From the NCBI GenBank assembly GCA_014529385.2, contig CM043942.1, positions 4,926,501 through 4,990,500 of the forward strand: a stretch of DNA of 64,000 nucleotides. The letters run 5' to 3'. The DNA comes from Adiantum capillus-veneris. Lineage: Eukaryota; Streptophyta; Polypodiopsida; Polypodiales; Pteridaceae. Numbering within the stretch: the first letter of the stretch is position 1; every line of letters starts with the position of its first letter. Below the pieces are notes generated by a model. That model saw nothing but the letters and a program-made list of their open reading frames with translations, did not search any database and was not told where the DNA came from. Positions 11,400-23,720 of this stretch are shown piece after piece. The position numbers and the translations under genes are program-made.

Positions 11400-11417
11400 T
11401 GGTGCCCGCCACCGAGG
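11400..11417 (+). other. Putative primer-binding site of LTR-C
   Basis: TGGTGCCCGCCACCGAGG lies 6 bp after the end of the 5' LTR. It has the TGG start expected of a tRNA 3' CCA complement. I cannot assign the tRNA with confidence from memory. Confidence 0.5.
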
Positions 11418-11457
11418 AATCGCTTCAAGTCACCTTCAGTTTACAGGTTTTGAAGAC

Positions 11458-13638
11458 ATGGCGTTTAATTTTCCGGGGTTTAGTGGGAAATTAAATGAAA
11501 GTTCCAAAGCTTTCATTGAGAGAATGGAGTTTGCTTGCCTTCTTGCTGACAAGCAAGACCCAGCGTTGGTGCTATGAATCTTCTACTTCTGTTTGAAGGG
11601 AGATGCTAGGGAATGGTTGGAAGGCTACGAAAAGGATCTACAATCAGCCCAACCTCCTCAAGTTATGAATTATGAAATGGTAAGGCATGCTTTTCTTACA
11701 CACTTTCAACAGGTGGAAGACCCACAAAAGGTATGGCAGTCTATTCAAGTCTTAGTACAAGATGAAGGCTAAACCATAGAAGACTTTGTCAAGGCATTCA
11801 ATGTGTTATGGGCAAAGTGGTGTACATCTTTGGGGGCTGAAATTCCTCCAACCATGTTGAAGAAGGACAGGTTTCTTGCAAGCTTGAGGAGTAACCTACG
11901 CTTGAAGGTAGAGCTTAAGCAGCCAAGGACCTTTGAGGAGGCAGTTGAAATTGCAAAGAATAAAGAGTGGAAAGCAGAGCGTCTTCATCAACTTGGAATC
12001 AATGTGGAGCCAAAGCTTGAAGTGAAAGCGGTAGAGCAACCAAGGGTCCTCATCAGGGAGCCAGGTTATGATCAACAAGCTTCTCATGATGTGAATGCCT
12101 TTCGCAAGGAGATGCAAGAGGTGGTAGGTCTTATGAAGAATCTTAGTGTGAATATGATGGGAGGTGGAAGAGGTCAAAGTTATGGATATGGACGTGGTTA
12201 TGGAAGCAATGAGGGTTATACAGGTGGTAGAGGAAGAGGCATGGCTGGAAGAGGGGATATGTTTCAATGCTAAAATTGTGGTGAATGGGTTCATAAAAGC
12301 CCTCAATGTGACAAGCCACAGAGAATGGGTGGCGATATGTTTCCTCTTCCTCCACAAATTCCTTCTCGAGCTCATGATTATGGTATTGAGATTAAAGGGG
12401 AAGCAGGACCAAGTGGATTGACAACAGAAGAGAAGGGCAAAACAAAATTGGTAAGAATAATCTGTTTGGAGAAGAAAGAGGATGATTTGGGAGCTATGGT
12501 CATGCATGTAGGTAAGAGGGTTACAAGAGATCATGACATGAGTGATGCAAGTCCCAGGCATAAAAGAGGGAAACAGGTTGAAACAGGTACAAGTAAAGAG
12601 AAGAAGAAGAGAAAGCCCAGGAAACATTACAATGCATCTGACTTTCCTTTGGGGGAAGGGCAACCAAATTATATTTTAAGGGCTGATTTGGTGGGTAGAA
12701 AGGCTGATGTTACCTTTGGGCAACTCATGGAGATGTGTCCCAAGTTAAAGAGGCAATGGAAGCACGTAGTCAACCCCATGAAGAAGGAGCCTGCAAGGGG
12801 GTCAGTGAGAGTCTTGTCTTTGAATGAGCTACCTGATATATGTCCTACTATGGATGCATGGCATAAGAGGAAGTGCATTGGAGAGGCTTATATTGACGGA
12901 GGTGCACAGGTATGTGTTATTACTCAAGCTTGTGTATCAAAGTTGGGACTCAACATGGTGAAGAATTCAGATTTTCGCATAAAGCTTTCCAACCAATCAA
13001 GGGTGAGGTGCTTGGGAGTTGTAAAGGACTTGGAGGTGGATGTATTTGATGTTAAAGTGCTGGTCAATTGCCATGTTATGCCCACGGGTATTGGTGCTTT
13101 CCCTCTCATCCTTGGAAGACCATGGTTACAGGCAACCAAAGCTATACAGGATTGGGGACATGGTACCATCACTCTCTACAAGAGAAGGGGTGATAAGAAG
13201 AGGTTTGACATGGCTAGCAAGCAATCTTTGGATGCTGATTTTGATGAGAAAAGTGATGAAGAAGAGTACTCAAGTGAAGAAGAAGACAATGGGGATGAGG
13301 GCAGTGAAGTGGAAGATAGCAGCGATAGTGATCTAGATGTTTCCTCCTTGTTTCTTGAAGAAGAGCATGATGAGAAACAAAGATTTCTTGGCCTTATGGA
13401 GAATGAGAATATCTCTGGTCCTTATGAGAAAATTGAAGAGCTGATGCAACCCAAAGTTCAACCTAATGTCAAACAGGAGCTGATACAAGGTATGTTTTCT
13501 TCCGACTTGACTAGTCATGAGAAGGGTGAGTACCTACATATGATACAACAATTTCCCCATTTATTCATCACTTCTTATGAGGAAATTAGAGGCTTTAAGG
13601 GAGAGGAAATCCACATTCCAATCAAGGAAGGAGCTTAG
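11458..13638 (+). pseudogene. LTR-C gag and protease, stops at 11575, 11770, 12271 and 13636
   Basis: One reading frame runs from MAFNFPGFSG through a Retrotrans_gag capsid (GDAREWLEGYEKD, RTFEEAVEIAKNKEWK) and a Gly/Arg-rich RGG-like stretch. It continues through one CCHC knuckle (NCGEWVHKSPQC) and a protease with DGGAQ in place of the usual DSG/DTG, ending in FPLILGRPWL. A long acidic Ser/Glu spacer precedes RT. Four in-frame stops (TGA, TAA, TAA, TAG) interrupt it; the TAA at 12271 falls inside the knuckle. No frameshift is needed. The stops can be explained by C-to-T change (CGA, CAA, CAG ancestors). Confidence 0.9.
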
Positions 13639-15130
13639 CCCGTACGCCAAAAGCTAAGGAGAATGGGACAAGTACAACTTAATGCTTTAAAGGAAGAGGT
13701 AGACAAGCTTCTTGAAGTAGGTTTCATATGTCCTGTGAGCACTGCAGAATGGGTGAGTCCTGTTGTGGTCACACCCAAGAAGGATGGAAAGTGGAGGATA
13801 TGTGTTGATTTTAAGCCTCTAAATGCAGCCATGAAGAGGGATCCATACCCTCTTCCTTTCATAGATGACATACTTGATTCTATTGCAGGGCATGAGAGGT
13901 ATAGCGTATGTGATGGATTCTCTGGATATTTTCAGCTCACCTTGGCTTTGGAAGATCAAAAGAAGACCACATTTATCATGACATGGGGATGATTTTGTTA
14001 TTGTGTACTTCCTTTTGGTCTTATGAATGGTTGTGCGTGGTATCAAAAGCGCGTCAACAAGGTGTTCTCTCCCTTTCTTGGCAAGTTTGTGAAGGATCTT
14101 ATTGATGACTTTTGTGTTTATAGCTCTAGAAAGGATCATTGTGCAAAGCTTGGGATGGCATTGAAGCAATATGATGAAAGTGGAGGTCAACTCAACCCAA
14201 AGAAATGTCATCTTGCTCAACCAAGAGTGAAGTTTTTGGGGCATATGATCTCAGAGAATGGGATTGAAGCGGATCCTGACAAAGTGAAGGCTTTGGTGCT
14301 CCTCCCATCACCAAAAGATACAAAGAAACTTTCTACTTTTATTCAAAAGGTGAAGTATATGGCAAGGTTCATTCCTTTGTCCTCTCAACTTCTTTATCCT
14401 CTACAACAAGTAGCAAGGTTGGATCCTCTACAATGGAAAAATGAATGTGAAGAGGTTTTTCAAGGTATCAAAGAGGTTCTTGGTTCTCTTCCTGCTATGC
14501 AAGCTCCTAATTGGGATAAAGAGTTTTATGTGAATCCATCAGTAGGTGAGGATGCTATTGGAGCTATGCTTATTCAACGAGGTAACAATTCCCACTACAT
14601 GAAGCCTATCTATTGTGCTAGCAGGATGAAGCTAAAGGTGGAGAGAGGCTATACTGAGGTGGAGCTCATTATGGTGAGTGTGATTTATGAATGTAGAAGG
14701 TTTAGGCACTACCTTCTCCCTAAACCATTCACATTCCTCACTAGCTACACTCTTCTACCTCAATTAGTGAATAGCCCTACTTTGTCAAAGAGGCTCATGA
14801 AGTGGATTGTGGAGCTACAGGAATTCCAATTCTCTTTTCTTGTTGAGGAGAGTACAAGGGCCACATTGGCTGATTTGCTTAACTGTAAGGAAAGCCCTCT
14901 TCTTCTTAAAGAGGATGCAGTGAAGAAGCAACACATGGAAGCTCCTGACATAGACAATGCCTATCTATTGTTTTTTGATGGCTCTTACAGGAAAGCGCAT
15001 GGTGAAGCTTCAGGAGGTGTGGTAGTTTATGATCCTCAAGGTGCTTTGGTAACTAAAGGAGTTTGAAGCTTACAGCACAAAGCAACAATGAAGCTGAGTA
15101 TGCTACTTTGGAAAGCGTGCCAAAAGGTAT
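13639..15130 (+). pseudogene. LTR-C RT, RNase H and second RNase H, disrupted
   Basis: This continues in the same frame as gag. The RT is readable as EWVSPVVVTPKKDGKWRICVD, CDGFSGYFQLTL and LIDDFCVYSS, where LIDD stands in for the usual YxDD. RNase H follows (ASRMKLKVERGYTEVELIM). Then comes a second RNase H-like start, LFFDGSYRKAHGEASGGVVVYDPQG, with NNEAEYATLE in the next frame. A TGA at 13990-13992 breaks RT. A one-base loss at about 15064 breaks the second RNase H, and the sequence then jumps straight to the integrase N-terminus. Much of the second RNase H and spacer is therefore missing, by comparison with the family. Confidence 0.87.
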
Positions 15131-16405
15131 GTGCTACTTGGTGATGCCTTGTATATGAAGGGGGTTGATCTTGTGATGAGAAAAGTGCCTTGGAAAGAGG
15201 AAATTTACAAAATTTTAGAGGAGAATCATGAGGGTTCTTGTGGTGGTCACTTTGCTGCAAAGATCACTTTGCATAAAGTCTTGCAGGAGGGTTATGTGTG
15301 GCCAAGTGTTCAACGTGATGTTCATCATTGGTGCAAGTCTTGTAAAGAGTGTCAAAGAATGGAAAATAGGGTTCTCAAATCAGAAATTAGAGACACCATT
15401 GTGGCTTATGATGTGTTTGAGAAGTGGGGTATTGATGCAATAGGTCCTCTACCTATGACAGCTAGAGGCAAATGCTACATACTTACTGTTGTTGACTATC
15501 TATCTAGGTGGGCCGAAGCCAAAGCTGTTAAGCACATCACGAGTAAAGATGTTTCCTTATTTATATATGAAGATATTTGCTAAAAATTTGGCATGCCATT
15601 GGAGTTACTTTTTGACAAGGGTCCAGGTTTCAGGGGAGAGTTGGTGGATTATCTATGTGAGAAGCTTCATGTGCATCGCAGGTTTACTACTCCATATTAT
15701 CCTCAATGCAATGGCATGAATGAAAGGTTTAATGGAGAGCTCATAAGGATGCTTACAAAGATGACAAGAAAAAATGTGAAGACTTAGGATTTAGAGCTAC
15801 CTTGTGCTCTATGGACTTATAGGATTGCCATCAAATCAGGTACTGGTTTTTCTCCCTTCCATCTAGTTTTTGGCAAAGAGGCTTTACTTCCTATTGAGGT
15901 GGAGATACCATCCTTGAAGATGATGCTAAAGCTTGAAGAAGAGCCCAAGGATGCATTCAAGGAAAGAATTTTATATTTGCAATGTGTACAATTGGATAGG
16001 GTGTTAGCTTTTGAGCATTATGAGCAGGTCTTGAAGAAGACTCAAGCAAAGGCAAATGAGAAGGTAAAGAACAAGGACATCAAGAAGGGTGACATGGTGC
16101 TTCGTTATAATAGTAAGCTTGATAGCACTTTTCAAAGGAAATTTCAAATCAAGTGGCAAGGTCCTTTCTTGGTCTTAAACAGGTTTCCGAATGGCACATA
16201 TCAGCTTGCTGACTTGGATGGTACCCTGCATAAAGCACGTGTGAATGGCTACAGGTTGAAGAAGTATATTGCAAGGTTGATGACTGTGATTGAGGATGAG
16301 CCTTCTTTTGAAGAATTTTCTGATCATGTGGTTAATGATGAAGATGAGGTGAAGACTCCCTCATGTGGTTTACAGGATCTCTTTCGTGCTGCTGATCATG
16401 AATGA
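15131..16405 (+). pseudogene. LTR-C integrase, stops at 15581 and 15785
   Basis: A zinc-binding HHCC N-terminus (HEGSCGGHF to CKSCKECQ) is followed by a core with D in WGIDAIGPLP, D in LLFDKGPGF (usually SDNG) and E in NGMNERFNGEL. The C-terminal part (DMVLRYNSKLDSTFQRKFQIKWQGPF) lacks a chromodomain. A TAA at 15581 and a TAG at 15785 interrupt one frame. Both are single changes from CAA and TGG that fit C-to-T change on one or other strand. Confidence 0.88.
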
Positions 16406-16432
16406 TCTAGCAGGCTGGGGTGTGGCAAACTA

Positions 16433-17293
16433 TGTTGGGCGCATTTCTGACACCCTATTTTTTGTAAATTTGTACATACGGACATGATGCCCGATGTCAA
16501 AAGGGCGTGTGTGATTTCTTTTTAGCTTGCTTTAGCAAGCACATGTACATGCACTGCAAGTCGCTAGTCTAGTGACAGCTGTCGGGCTACTGTAAGTGCC
16601 TATGAGTGAGTTTTTTGAAGTGAGCCTTGTATATAACTTAAACTCATGTACAAACTAAAAAAATTTCAGCCAAATATCAGAAATTTGCAGGTTTTAGCTC
16701 TTTCTGTCTCCTTGGTGCTCTTGGATGCAGTTTTTTTCCCCGACTAGCCTTCTCTACGTGTAGTCGTGTTGGGACAGCTCTCTATTCGCGTCAATTTTTC
16801 TCATGGGGGCGTATGGAACCAATTTTAGTCATCTTCAGATTTCTCTCCAATCATTTTTCAAGCTTTCTCTCAAGCTTTAAAGTGCCCCAATTGGAGTTGT
16901 GCTCATCAGGTTACGACTAGTTCTTTGCAGGGTTATGGCTATGGCAGCCTAGTGGCAAATTGTGTGTAGACAGATTCGGAGGGCATGTATCTATGAATTG
17001 TGGAATTGATGTTGAATTTGTGGGTTTGTGATGTTTTATTGTGAAAGGAGAGGCTCTTGTCTTCATATGCATTGGTCGGCGTGTGCTGTAAATCCATGCT
17101 TTGGCAGGGTTTTGCTCCTATGTGACATAGTCTCTTGGGTGGGCGACGGCTAGTAAATTACCAAGGGTCTACTCCTATTGGACTTGTGGTGTTTCAAAAG
17201 GATTTTGCGAAGCTTTTTGTGTCTTGTAGTTCTCTTTCAACGCTCTTGGGTGACATCACTATAGAGGTGTTTCAGTTTGTTTGTTTCCCAACA
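16433..17293 (+). repeat. 3' LTR of LTR-C
   Basis: The copy matches 10522-11393 and ends in CCCAACA, followed by the second ACGG. The region before it (GGCTGGGGTGTGG near 16412) is the only weak purine-tract candidate. Confidence 0.92.
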
Positions 17294-19476
17294 ACGGTAC
17301 AATTCTCGCTAACTAGTGTGACTGGTCTATGTGTATCACTTCAAATCGAGCTAAGTGAGTGTGCAGTTGAGACTTTCAGATATCACTTGTGCAAAAAGCC
17401 AAAGGACTAATCTGCAATCAAGAAACAGAGTGAACATGTACCAAGTTGGATCAGATTGAACCCAAAATTGCCCGGTGGCCTTGTATTATGTTGGTCTACA
17501 CTATACAAGTTCAAAAGTCAAAATTGGTGTCTCTGTATAGCAGTAGTAAATAATTGTGATTATTTACTTTTGTCAGTTTTTTTCACTTTTTGGCTTGTTT
17601 TGCCAAGTATACAACCTGTTAAGGTCTCTGGACAAGTTTCACTAAGTTTGGACAAAAGTTGTTCAAGTTTATCAACTGTTTCGTATCTGCAAACTCAGTT
17701 TTCAAGAATCTGTCTTAAGTCTCACTTTTGTGATCCAAATTTCATTAAAATTGATTTGTATAGTGTACTTGATATTCTTGACCTTATGGTATACTCAAAT
17801 GTGCAAGATTATCAATTTTAGTAGCAGATGAAAATAATCGTGATTATTTACTCTAGTTACTTTTTGCAAGTTTTTTGCACCAATCTTGACACATATTTAT
17901 TAAGTATCTCAACTTAAGGTCTCTAGCCAAGTTTCCTCAAGTTTGGATAATTTTTGTTCAAATGGCATAAGTTTTGTGTCCGCAGACTGACTTTGCAAAT
18001 TTTGGCTACAAGTTTCAATCCAATGATCCAAATATTACCAAATTTGGTTTGTGGGCTTATTACAATATGATATAACTAGTGGGAGTCTTACCATAGCCCG
18101 AGCGAGATTTCTCGAGCGAACTAAAATCTGAGCGAATATCAAAGCTTACTTGCATTTCATTCCATGTCTTGAACATGTATTTGAGTCAATCTTTGTCTCT
18201 AGCCCCTTGCACAAACATGAAGGAACATAGAAAACTCCTTGCTTCCATATTATTTTAGAAAAGATTTACACGTTGATCAAGTGATTTGTGGCATGTATGA
18301 TTCATGGTTGGTTGCGGGTCCTATTTTTGGTTGCTAATTGAGAACTATTTCCTTTTCACTCTACTCTTAAGCGTGAAGTGGGAGGGAAACCACATAAATG
18401 ATAAACATGGCGTAGTCTACATGCTCTGGTTATATGTTCATGTTCTCATTGTTTCTCACACCAAATAAATTAAAATTGCATTGCCGCCATTTGCAAATCA
18501 ATAACCTTGTGAACTGTCTCTTAGCTTCCATACATGAGGGACACAAATGGCCAATGCAATGAAGTGTTTGAAGAAAACTCTGATCTAGTGTATCTTTTTT
18601 GGCTAAAATTGCAAAACGTTTGACTACATTTTGAGCTTGTCTTCAAGAAAACTAGTAAAATATTAAAAATTTTAATATAAATACCAGAAAATGCTTCAAA
18701 TTTGACCTATGAGCCAAAAGAATTATTAGGTGTGCCCACCGTGCATCTTTATTTTCTTTCGTTGCAAAAAATGTTCTTGGAAAGCCCTGGTGTATTGTAT
18801 TACTCATAACAAAGATACAATCTCCCAGTAGACCCCTGTATTGGCACAAGGGCCTTGTGGGCAGTGCGATGTTTAGGGAGAAGATTCCGACAACTTGTAG
18901 AGAGATAATTTATCCCCATGAGAACCCCTAAACACTAGGTGTAGTACTCTAGCAAGATGCAAGTGTATGTGATTGAAAATCCCTTGTTTCACGCTTGACA
19001 AAAACAAGCTCCTCCAAGGTGGCCTTCACCATGCATATAGCAGCGATCACAATAGTGTTTCCTCCGCTCCATCACCATTTTATTGAATTGCTTTGAGAAG
19101 TTTTCTTTTCTTATATGTACATTTGGAATCTAAGAGCCAAGAAGCGGTTTGGTTGGTCGGCTGATGAGAATTACCATTGCAATCTTGTGCATGAGTTCAA
19201 ATCCCTCTAATGAGAAAATGACTCCCTGGCCCCATGTGCTTGTCACTGCCAATGAGTTCATGAACAAAGCTAAATACACATCAATAAAACCAACATGGGG
19301 CAACGCGGAACCAACTCAACTCAAATCGAAAAGTCGATCACTAGTGGAAGGGTGAAAAAAAACTAAAAGCATTACTTGCAAAGTGGAATTATTTTAAGAA
19401 CTTGACATTGTCATTGTAGCATAATACATCTCTCTCTCTGTCTCTCTCTCTATGGACAATGAATACTCAACAGATC
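17294..19476. other. Gene-poor stretch, probably LTR-B leader then unknown DNA
   Basis: The first bases continue the LTR-B target interrupted at 10521. AT-rich DNA with a degenerate tandem duplication of about 280-300 bp follows (near 17540-17815 and 17822-18070; shared blocks include GATTATTTACT and AAGGTCTCT). I see no gene, RNA or element end from 18080 to 19440 apart from a short (CT)n at about 19430-19452. The right boundary of LTR-B could not be placed. Confidence 0.5.
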
Positions 19477-20025
19477 TCAATCATCTATAGGGAAGAAGCA
19501 ATTTACAGACATAGCACCATCGATTGTGATAAATTGACCATTCACAAATCTTGCAGTGGGGAGGAACAAGAATGCCATTGCACAACTGAGGCAACTTGGA
19601 ATGGTTCTCCAGCTCGCCTTAGAAGTGTTCGGCATATAGTTTTCCTTATTAAGCCCTCGTCTTTAAGCACCAGGGAGCCACAATGGTTACTCGAATTCCA
19701 TCCTTGGCCCACTCATAGGAAATATTCTTTGCAATTTGATTCATAGCACCTTTAATTGCAACATATAGAGAACCAAAACGAATTGCAACAACGCCTGCAG
19801 GCTGCTACTAATGAAACAAAATCAACATTTCCCTTTCTCGATGCTTTTAGAAGAGGATGGGCCAGCTGAGCATTTTGATAGGATGATTGGAAATTCATGG
19901 AAATGATCAGAGAGAAATCTTCTGCCGTGTATTCCACAGTAGGCTTTCTTATATTCATGCCCACATTATTCACCAGAATATTGAGCTTTCCATTGAAGGC
20001 TGAGGAAACATCACCAAAATAAGAC

Positions 20026-20033
<8 letters not shown>
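19477..20033 (-). pseudogene. Tropinone-reductase-like SDR pseudogene, 5' truncated
   Basis: The minus strand reads as a plant short-chain dehydrogenase of the tropinone reductase family. It has FNGKLNILVNNVGMNIRKP (NNxG motif), AEDFSLIISMNF, LAHPLLKAS, then after a one-base shift GSLYVAIKGAMNQIAKN with the catalytic YxxxK, then EWAKDGIRV..VAPW. After stops and another shift there is a C-terminus, ARFVNGQFITIDGAMSVN. The N-terminal Rossmann TGxxxGIG part is absent: the homology stops at the (GA)n/poly-G tract at 20034. At least two frameshifts and two tandem stops make it non-functional. No intron is visible in this part. Confidence 0.85.
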
Positions 20034-20937
<904 letters not shown>

Positions 20938-21223
20938 CGACTCTGCTCTTTTGAAACCTGCCGAAACCAGTCTGCGCCGCTGTGGAATGGTTCCAGCAGG
21001 TTTTTTCTTATTAAAAAAACCATCTATGTTGCGCAGCTGCAAGGCAGGTCTCCGGCTCCATTTCATTGGCCAGTCAAGTACGACACTGCTCTTGTTAAAC
21101 CTGCCGAAACCAGTCTGCGCCGGCGCGGAATGGTTCCAACAAGTTTTTGTTTTTTTTTTTAAAATCATCTACGTTGCGCACCTGTGGCAAGGCAGGTCTC
21201 GGGCTCCATTTCATTGTCAGCCA
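20938..21223. repeat. Tandem pair of about 142-bp units with a GC palindrome
   Basis: Units at about 20938-21079 and 21080-21223 share AAACCTGCCGAAACCAG, TCTGCGCCG...GGAATGGTTCCA, a poly-T/poly-A block, TTGCGCA and CTCCATTTCATTG. Each has the near-palindrome CCAGTCTGCGCC/GGCGCGGAATGG. The same palindrome type recurs at about 21578 and 21640. Confidence 0.75.
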
Positions 21224-21534
21224 AGTATGGCATGTTGGGTGGAGTTTTGGGGCTCATTGGGATTTGATCAAGTTGCGTTTGACTTTTGAGGCGAAGGCCC
21301 GAAGGGTAGCAAGGGTCATGTGCTCAAACTCTCAAGCATAGGAAGCCAACCTCGAGGTCCATGCAAGGGTAAGGGACCGGACAAGGATGGATTGGGAGAG
21401 TATAGGCATGGGTTTTTGATTTATACTATGCGCATAGAGAAGCCAGGGATGTACTAAGCGGAGGCATAATTTTCTTGAACACTGGCGCCGCCGCCACCTT
21501 GAAGACCAAAGTAATACTTTTTGTTTAAAAAACC

Positions 21535-21809
21535 ACCCTACCCTCATGACCCTTCCCCTCCCTGATCTGTTGCTGCAACCAGTCCGCACCGGTGCGGACT
21601 AGTTGCAGCAATAGACCAGGGAGGGGAAGGGTCATGAGGGTACCGGTGCGGACTGGTTGCAGCAACAGATCAGGGAGGGGAAGGGTCATGAGGGTAGGGA
21701 GAAGAGTAGGGAGGGGTAGGGTCATGCGAGTCATTTCTTTAAAACAAAATGGTTACAAGAAGACTAGGGAGGGGTAGGGTCATACGGGTAGGGAGAAGAC
21801 TAGGGAGGG
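21535..21809. repeat. Inverted repeat and AGGGAGGGGTAGGGTCAT minisatellite
   Basis: CCTCATGACCCTTCCCCTCC at about 21541 is the reverse complement of the GGAGGGGAAGGGTCATGAGG blocks at about 21617 and 21674. The centre is GTCCGCACCGGTGCGGAC. Four further variants of AGGGAGGGG.AGGGTCAT follow to 21809. LTR-D inserted into one unit: the pattern resumes after 32773 with AGGGGTAGGGTCATATGGG. Confidence 0.8.
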
Positions 21810-23428
21810 TGTTGGACGGATACGCCGCGACGGACATCAGCATAGCGAGAACTCACCTAACATATAATGTCAACTGAGGATGAAGCTCAACCCGCAAGCG
21901 TGTGGAAGCAAGAAAATGGTGTCAACCTCTACTCGACCGACTAATGACTACTTCCTACAGAGATATCAAATCTACATGCCATCGGTTTTGTGAATGTGAG
22001 AGTCTCCTATGATGCTACTGCAAGCCAAAATCCCATTAGACGTTTTCCAAACGTTACGAAACTTGAGGGATATCCTATCAACACCAATAGGCCACTCTCC
22101 CTAAGGTCCGTGACCAAAAAAACCTACCCAATACCCTCCGTGTAGAAAATGCGTAGGATGTCTGGCCGATTTTTGCAGGTCGACGTTTCCAAAACCTAAA
22201 GTGCCTAATGTGTAGCTCTACTCGCTCTGATCACGTGGATATGCTGAAATGCAAAAACGGACAACAGTTACTCACCAAAACTCCAAAAGTATCTCGCAGG
22301 TGAATCTGCCAAAACATAGACGAACGCACGTGATGTAAGTATCAACGTGTAGCTCTCCCCGTGGGCCACACACTGCTGCTCTTCGTTTGCGATTTCGACC
22401 ACCGTAGCTCCTGTAGCACACACACACACTCTCTCACTCTCTCGCAGTTTCCCAACGATACAGAAGATCAGTTTATTAGAAGTCTCTTTACAAAGCTTTA
22501 GGTTTTTGGTTATATACTAAGCCTTAGAAAACCTAATGTCCGCCCAAAATGACCTGATTTGTCCCTAGGTTTCTATAGAGCTTAATTACAACACTGTGAG
22601 CTGGCTTTGCTCATCCAACAAGCATCTCTGGCCAAAATACAATTGCCGACTTAAAATATGAAGTTCCCGTAAACATTACAAAAGTGGTCGTAATGGCTCA
22701 AAATGATAATAACGGGATATTTGATGATGTCCATGAGCTTATATCTTCACATTACAGCATCCATCTTCGTCTTCATCACTTCATCAACATCTTTATTTGG
22801 AATCTTTAGAGAATCTTTGAGGAATCTTCATGGAATCTTTGTGGAAGCCCCGAGGGATTCACTCTATATACAAAATGGGACGCCACTTGCGAGCAGACAG
22901 CTTTGATAAAACCCCTATATACGACTCATATTAGAGAATATGACCCCCCTTTCTACACTTATACAATAATCAATGCAGAAAACTATCATATCCCTATGTT
23001 ACATATAAAATGTATGTCTCGTATGATCTAACTGAGTAAAACTAGTCAAAGAGCTTAGCATAGTGATTGGCAACGTACAAAGGAACCACTTCTGTTGATA
23101 ACTAGATGTACCCTCAATGTGTTTTAGTTTGACTTTCAAACTATGTACCCATTCAGTCTGCACTCTAGCTACTCGTCCAATTTGGACCCATCTAAATTAT
23201 TCAAAAAAAAAAAGGTTATAAAGTTGTGTTAGGTTCTCCGTGTAAATTTGCATTTATACAAGTGCTTTATAGCTTTTATCTCTCAACAAATGAACTATAA
23301 TCACAAAACAAGAAATTGATTCAAAGCAATGCTAGTTCTTGCATGTATATTTGTAGCTATTGACTCACAAGTTTGAGGGAAGACTCTTTTGGGAAGCCAT
23401 GATTTTGAAACACAAAAACTTCCTCTCA

Positions 23429-23460
<32 letters not shown>

Positions 23461-23653
23461 CGCCCCCCTAAATATGATACCCCTTCTCTTATTTTCAAGC
23501 TTGGGAGATAAATTATTAGGGGCCTGCCCCCTAATTTATACACTTATGTAACTTGTAAAAAAAACCCCTTCCCCTGCACTTACGTGGTGCAGTAAGTTTT
23601 CCATAGCAAATCCCCCAGGGTGGAAGCGTTGTTGAAAGGTTTACCTGTCAACA
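21810..23653 (-). repeat. 3' LTR of LTR-D, enlarged by a DNA-element insertion
   Basis: The + strand runs TGTTGGACGG...ACCTGTCAACA. It matches 31705-32773 except for 771 extra bases plus an 8-bp duplication (22849-23627). A TATA-like TATATAAC on the minus strand lies at about 22509-22518. The half palindrome GCGTAGGATGTCT is at about 22150. Confidence 0.92.
22849..23619. mobile_element. hAT-like non-autonomous DNA element, 771 bp, TSD GTGGAAGC
   Basis: An exact 8-bp duplication GTGGAAGC flanks it (22841-22848 and 23620-23627), and the sister LTR has the empty site with one copy (near 32735-32742). The ends are imperfect inverted repeats: CCCGAGGGATTCACT versus CCTGGGGGATTTGCT (11 of 15 match). 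An 8-bp duplication fits hAT; the element has no transposase frame. It contains a 30-nt poly-C run (23430-23459). Confidence 0.78.
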
Positions 23654-23669
23654 CTCTCCCCCTCCGAAG
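23654..23669 (-). other. Polypurine tract of LTR-D
   Basis: On the minus strand CTTCGGAGGGGGAGAG directly precedes the TGTTGACAGGT that opens the 3' LTR. LTR-E has a comparable tract at 35117-35130, and both are preceded by coding sequence ending GR..(L/F)GGGEC. Confidence 0.8.
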
Positions 23670-23720
23670 TCTTGTCGTCCCCAACAAGACCCTATGTCTG
23701 CAGTAGCCTTGACGAGTGTT

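Larger units (their letters stand above)
10522..17293 (+). mobile_element. LTR-C: Tat-like Ty3/gypsy element, full length, TSD ACGG
   Basis: The element has paired LTRs (872 and 861 bp) with TGTTGGG...CCCAACA ends. It is flanked by ACGG on both sides (10518-10521 and 17294-17297), inside the leader of LTR-B. Order: LTR, primer site, gag, protease, RT, RNase H, a second RNase H-like domain, integrase, LTR. There is no chromodomain. The second RNase H is characteristic of the Tat lineage. The coding frame is damaged mostly by single nonsense changes plus a deletion before integrase. Confidence 0.92.

Noticed and set aside
11235-11453. 72-codon frame in the LTR-C LTR, repeated at 17135-17410
   Set aside because: Same frame in both copies is expected from LTR identity; it runs through the LTR end and primer site.
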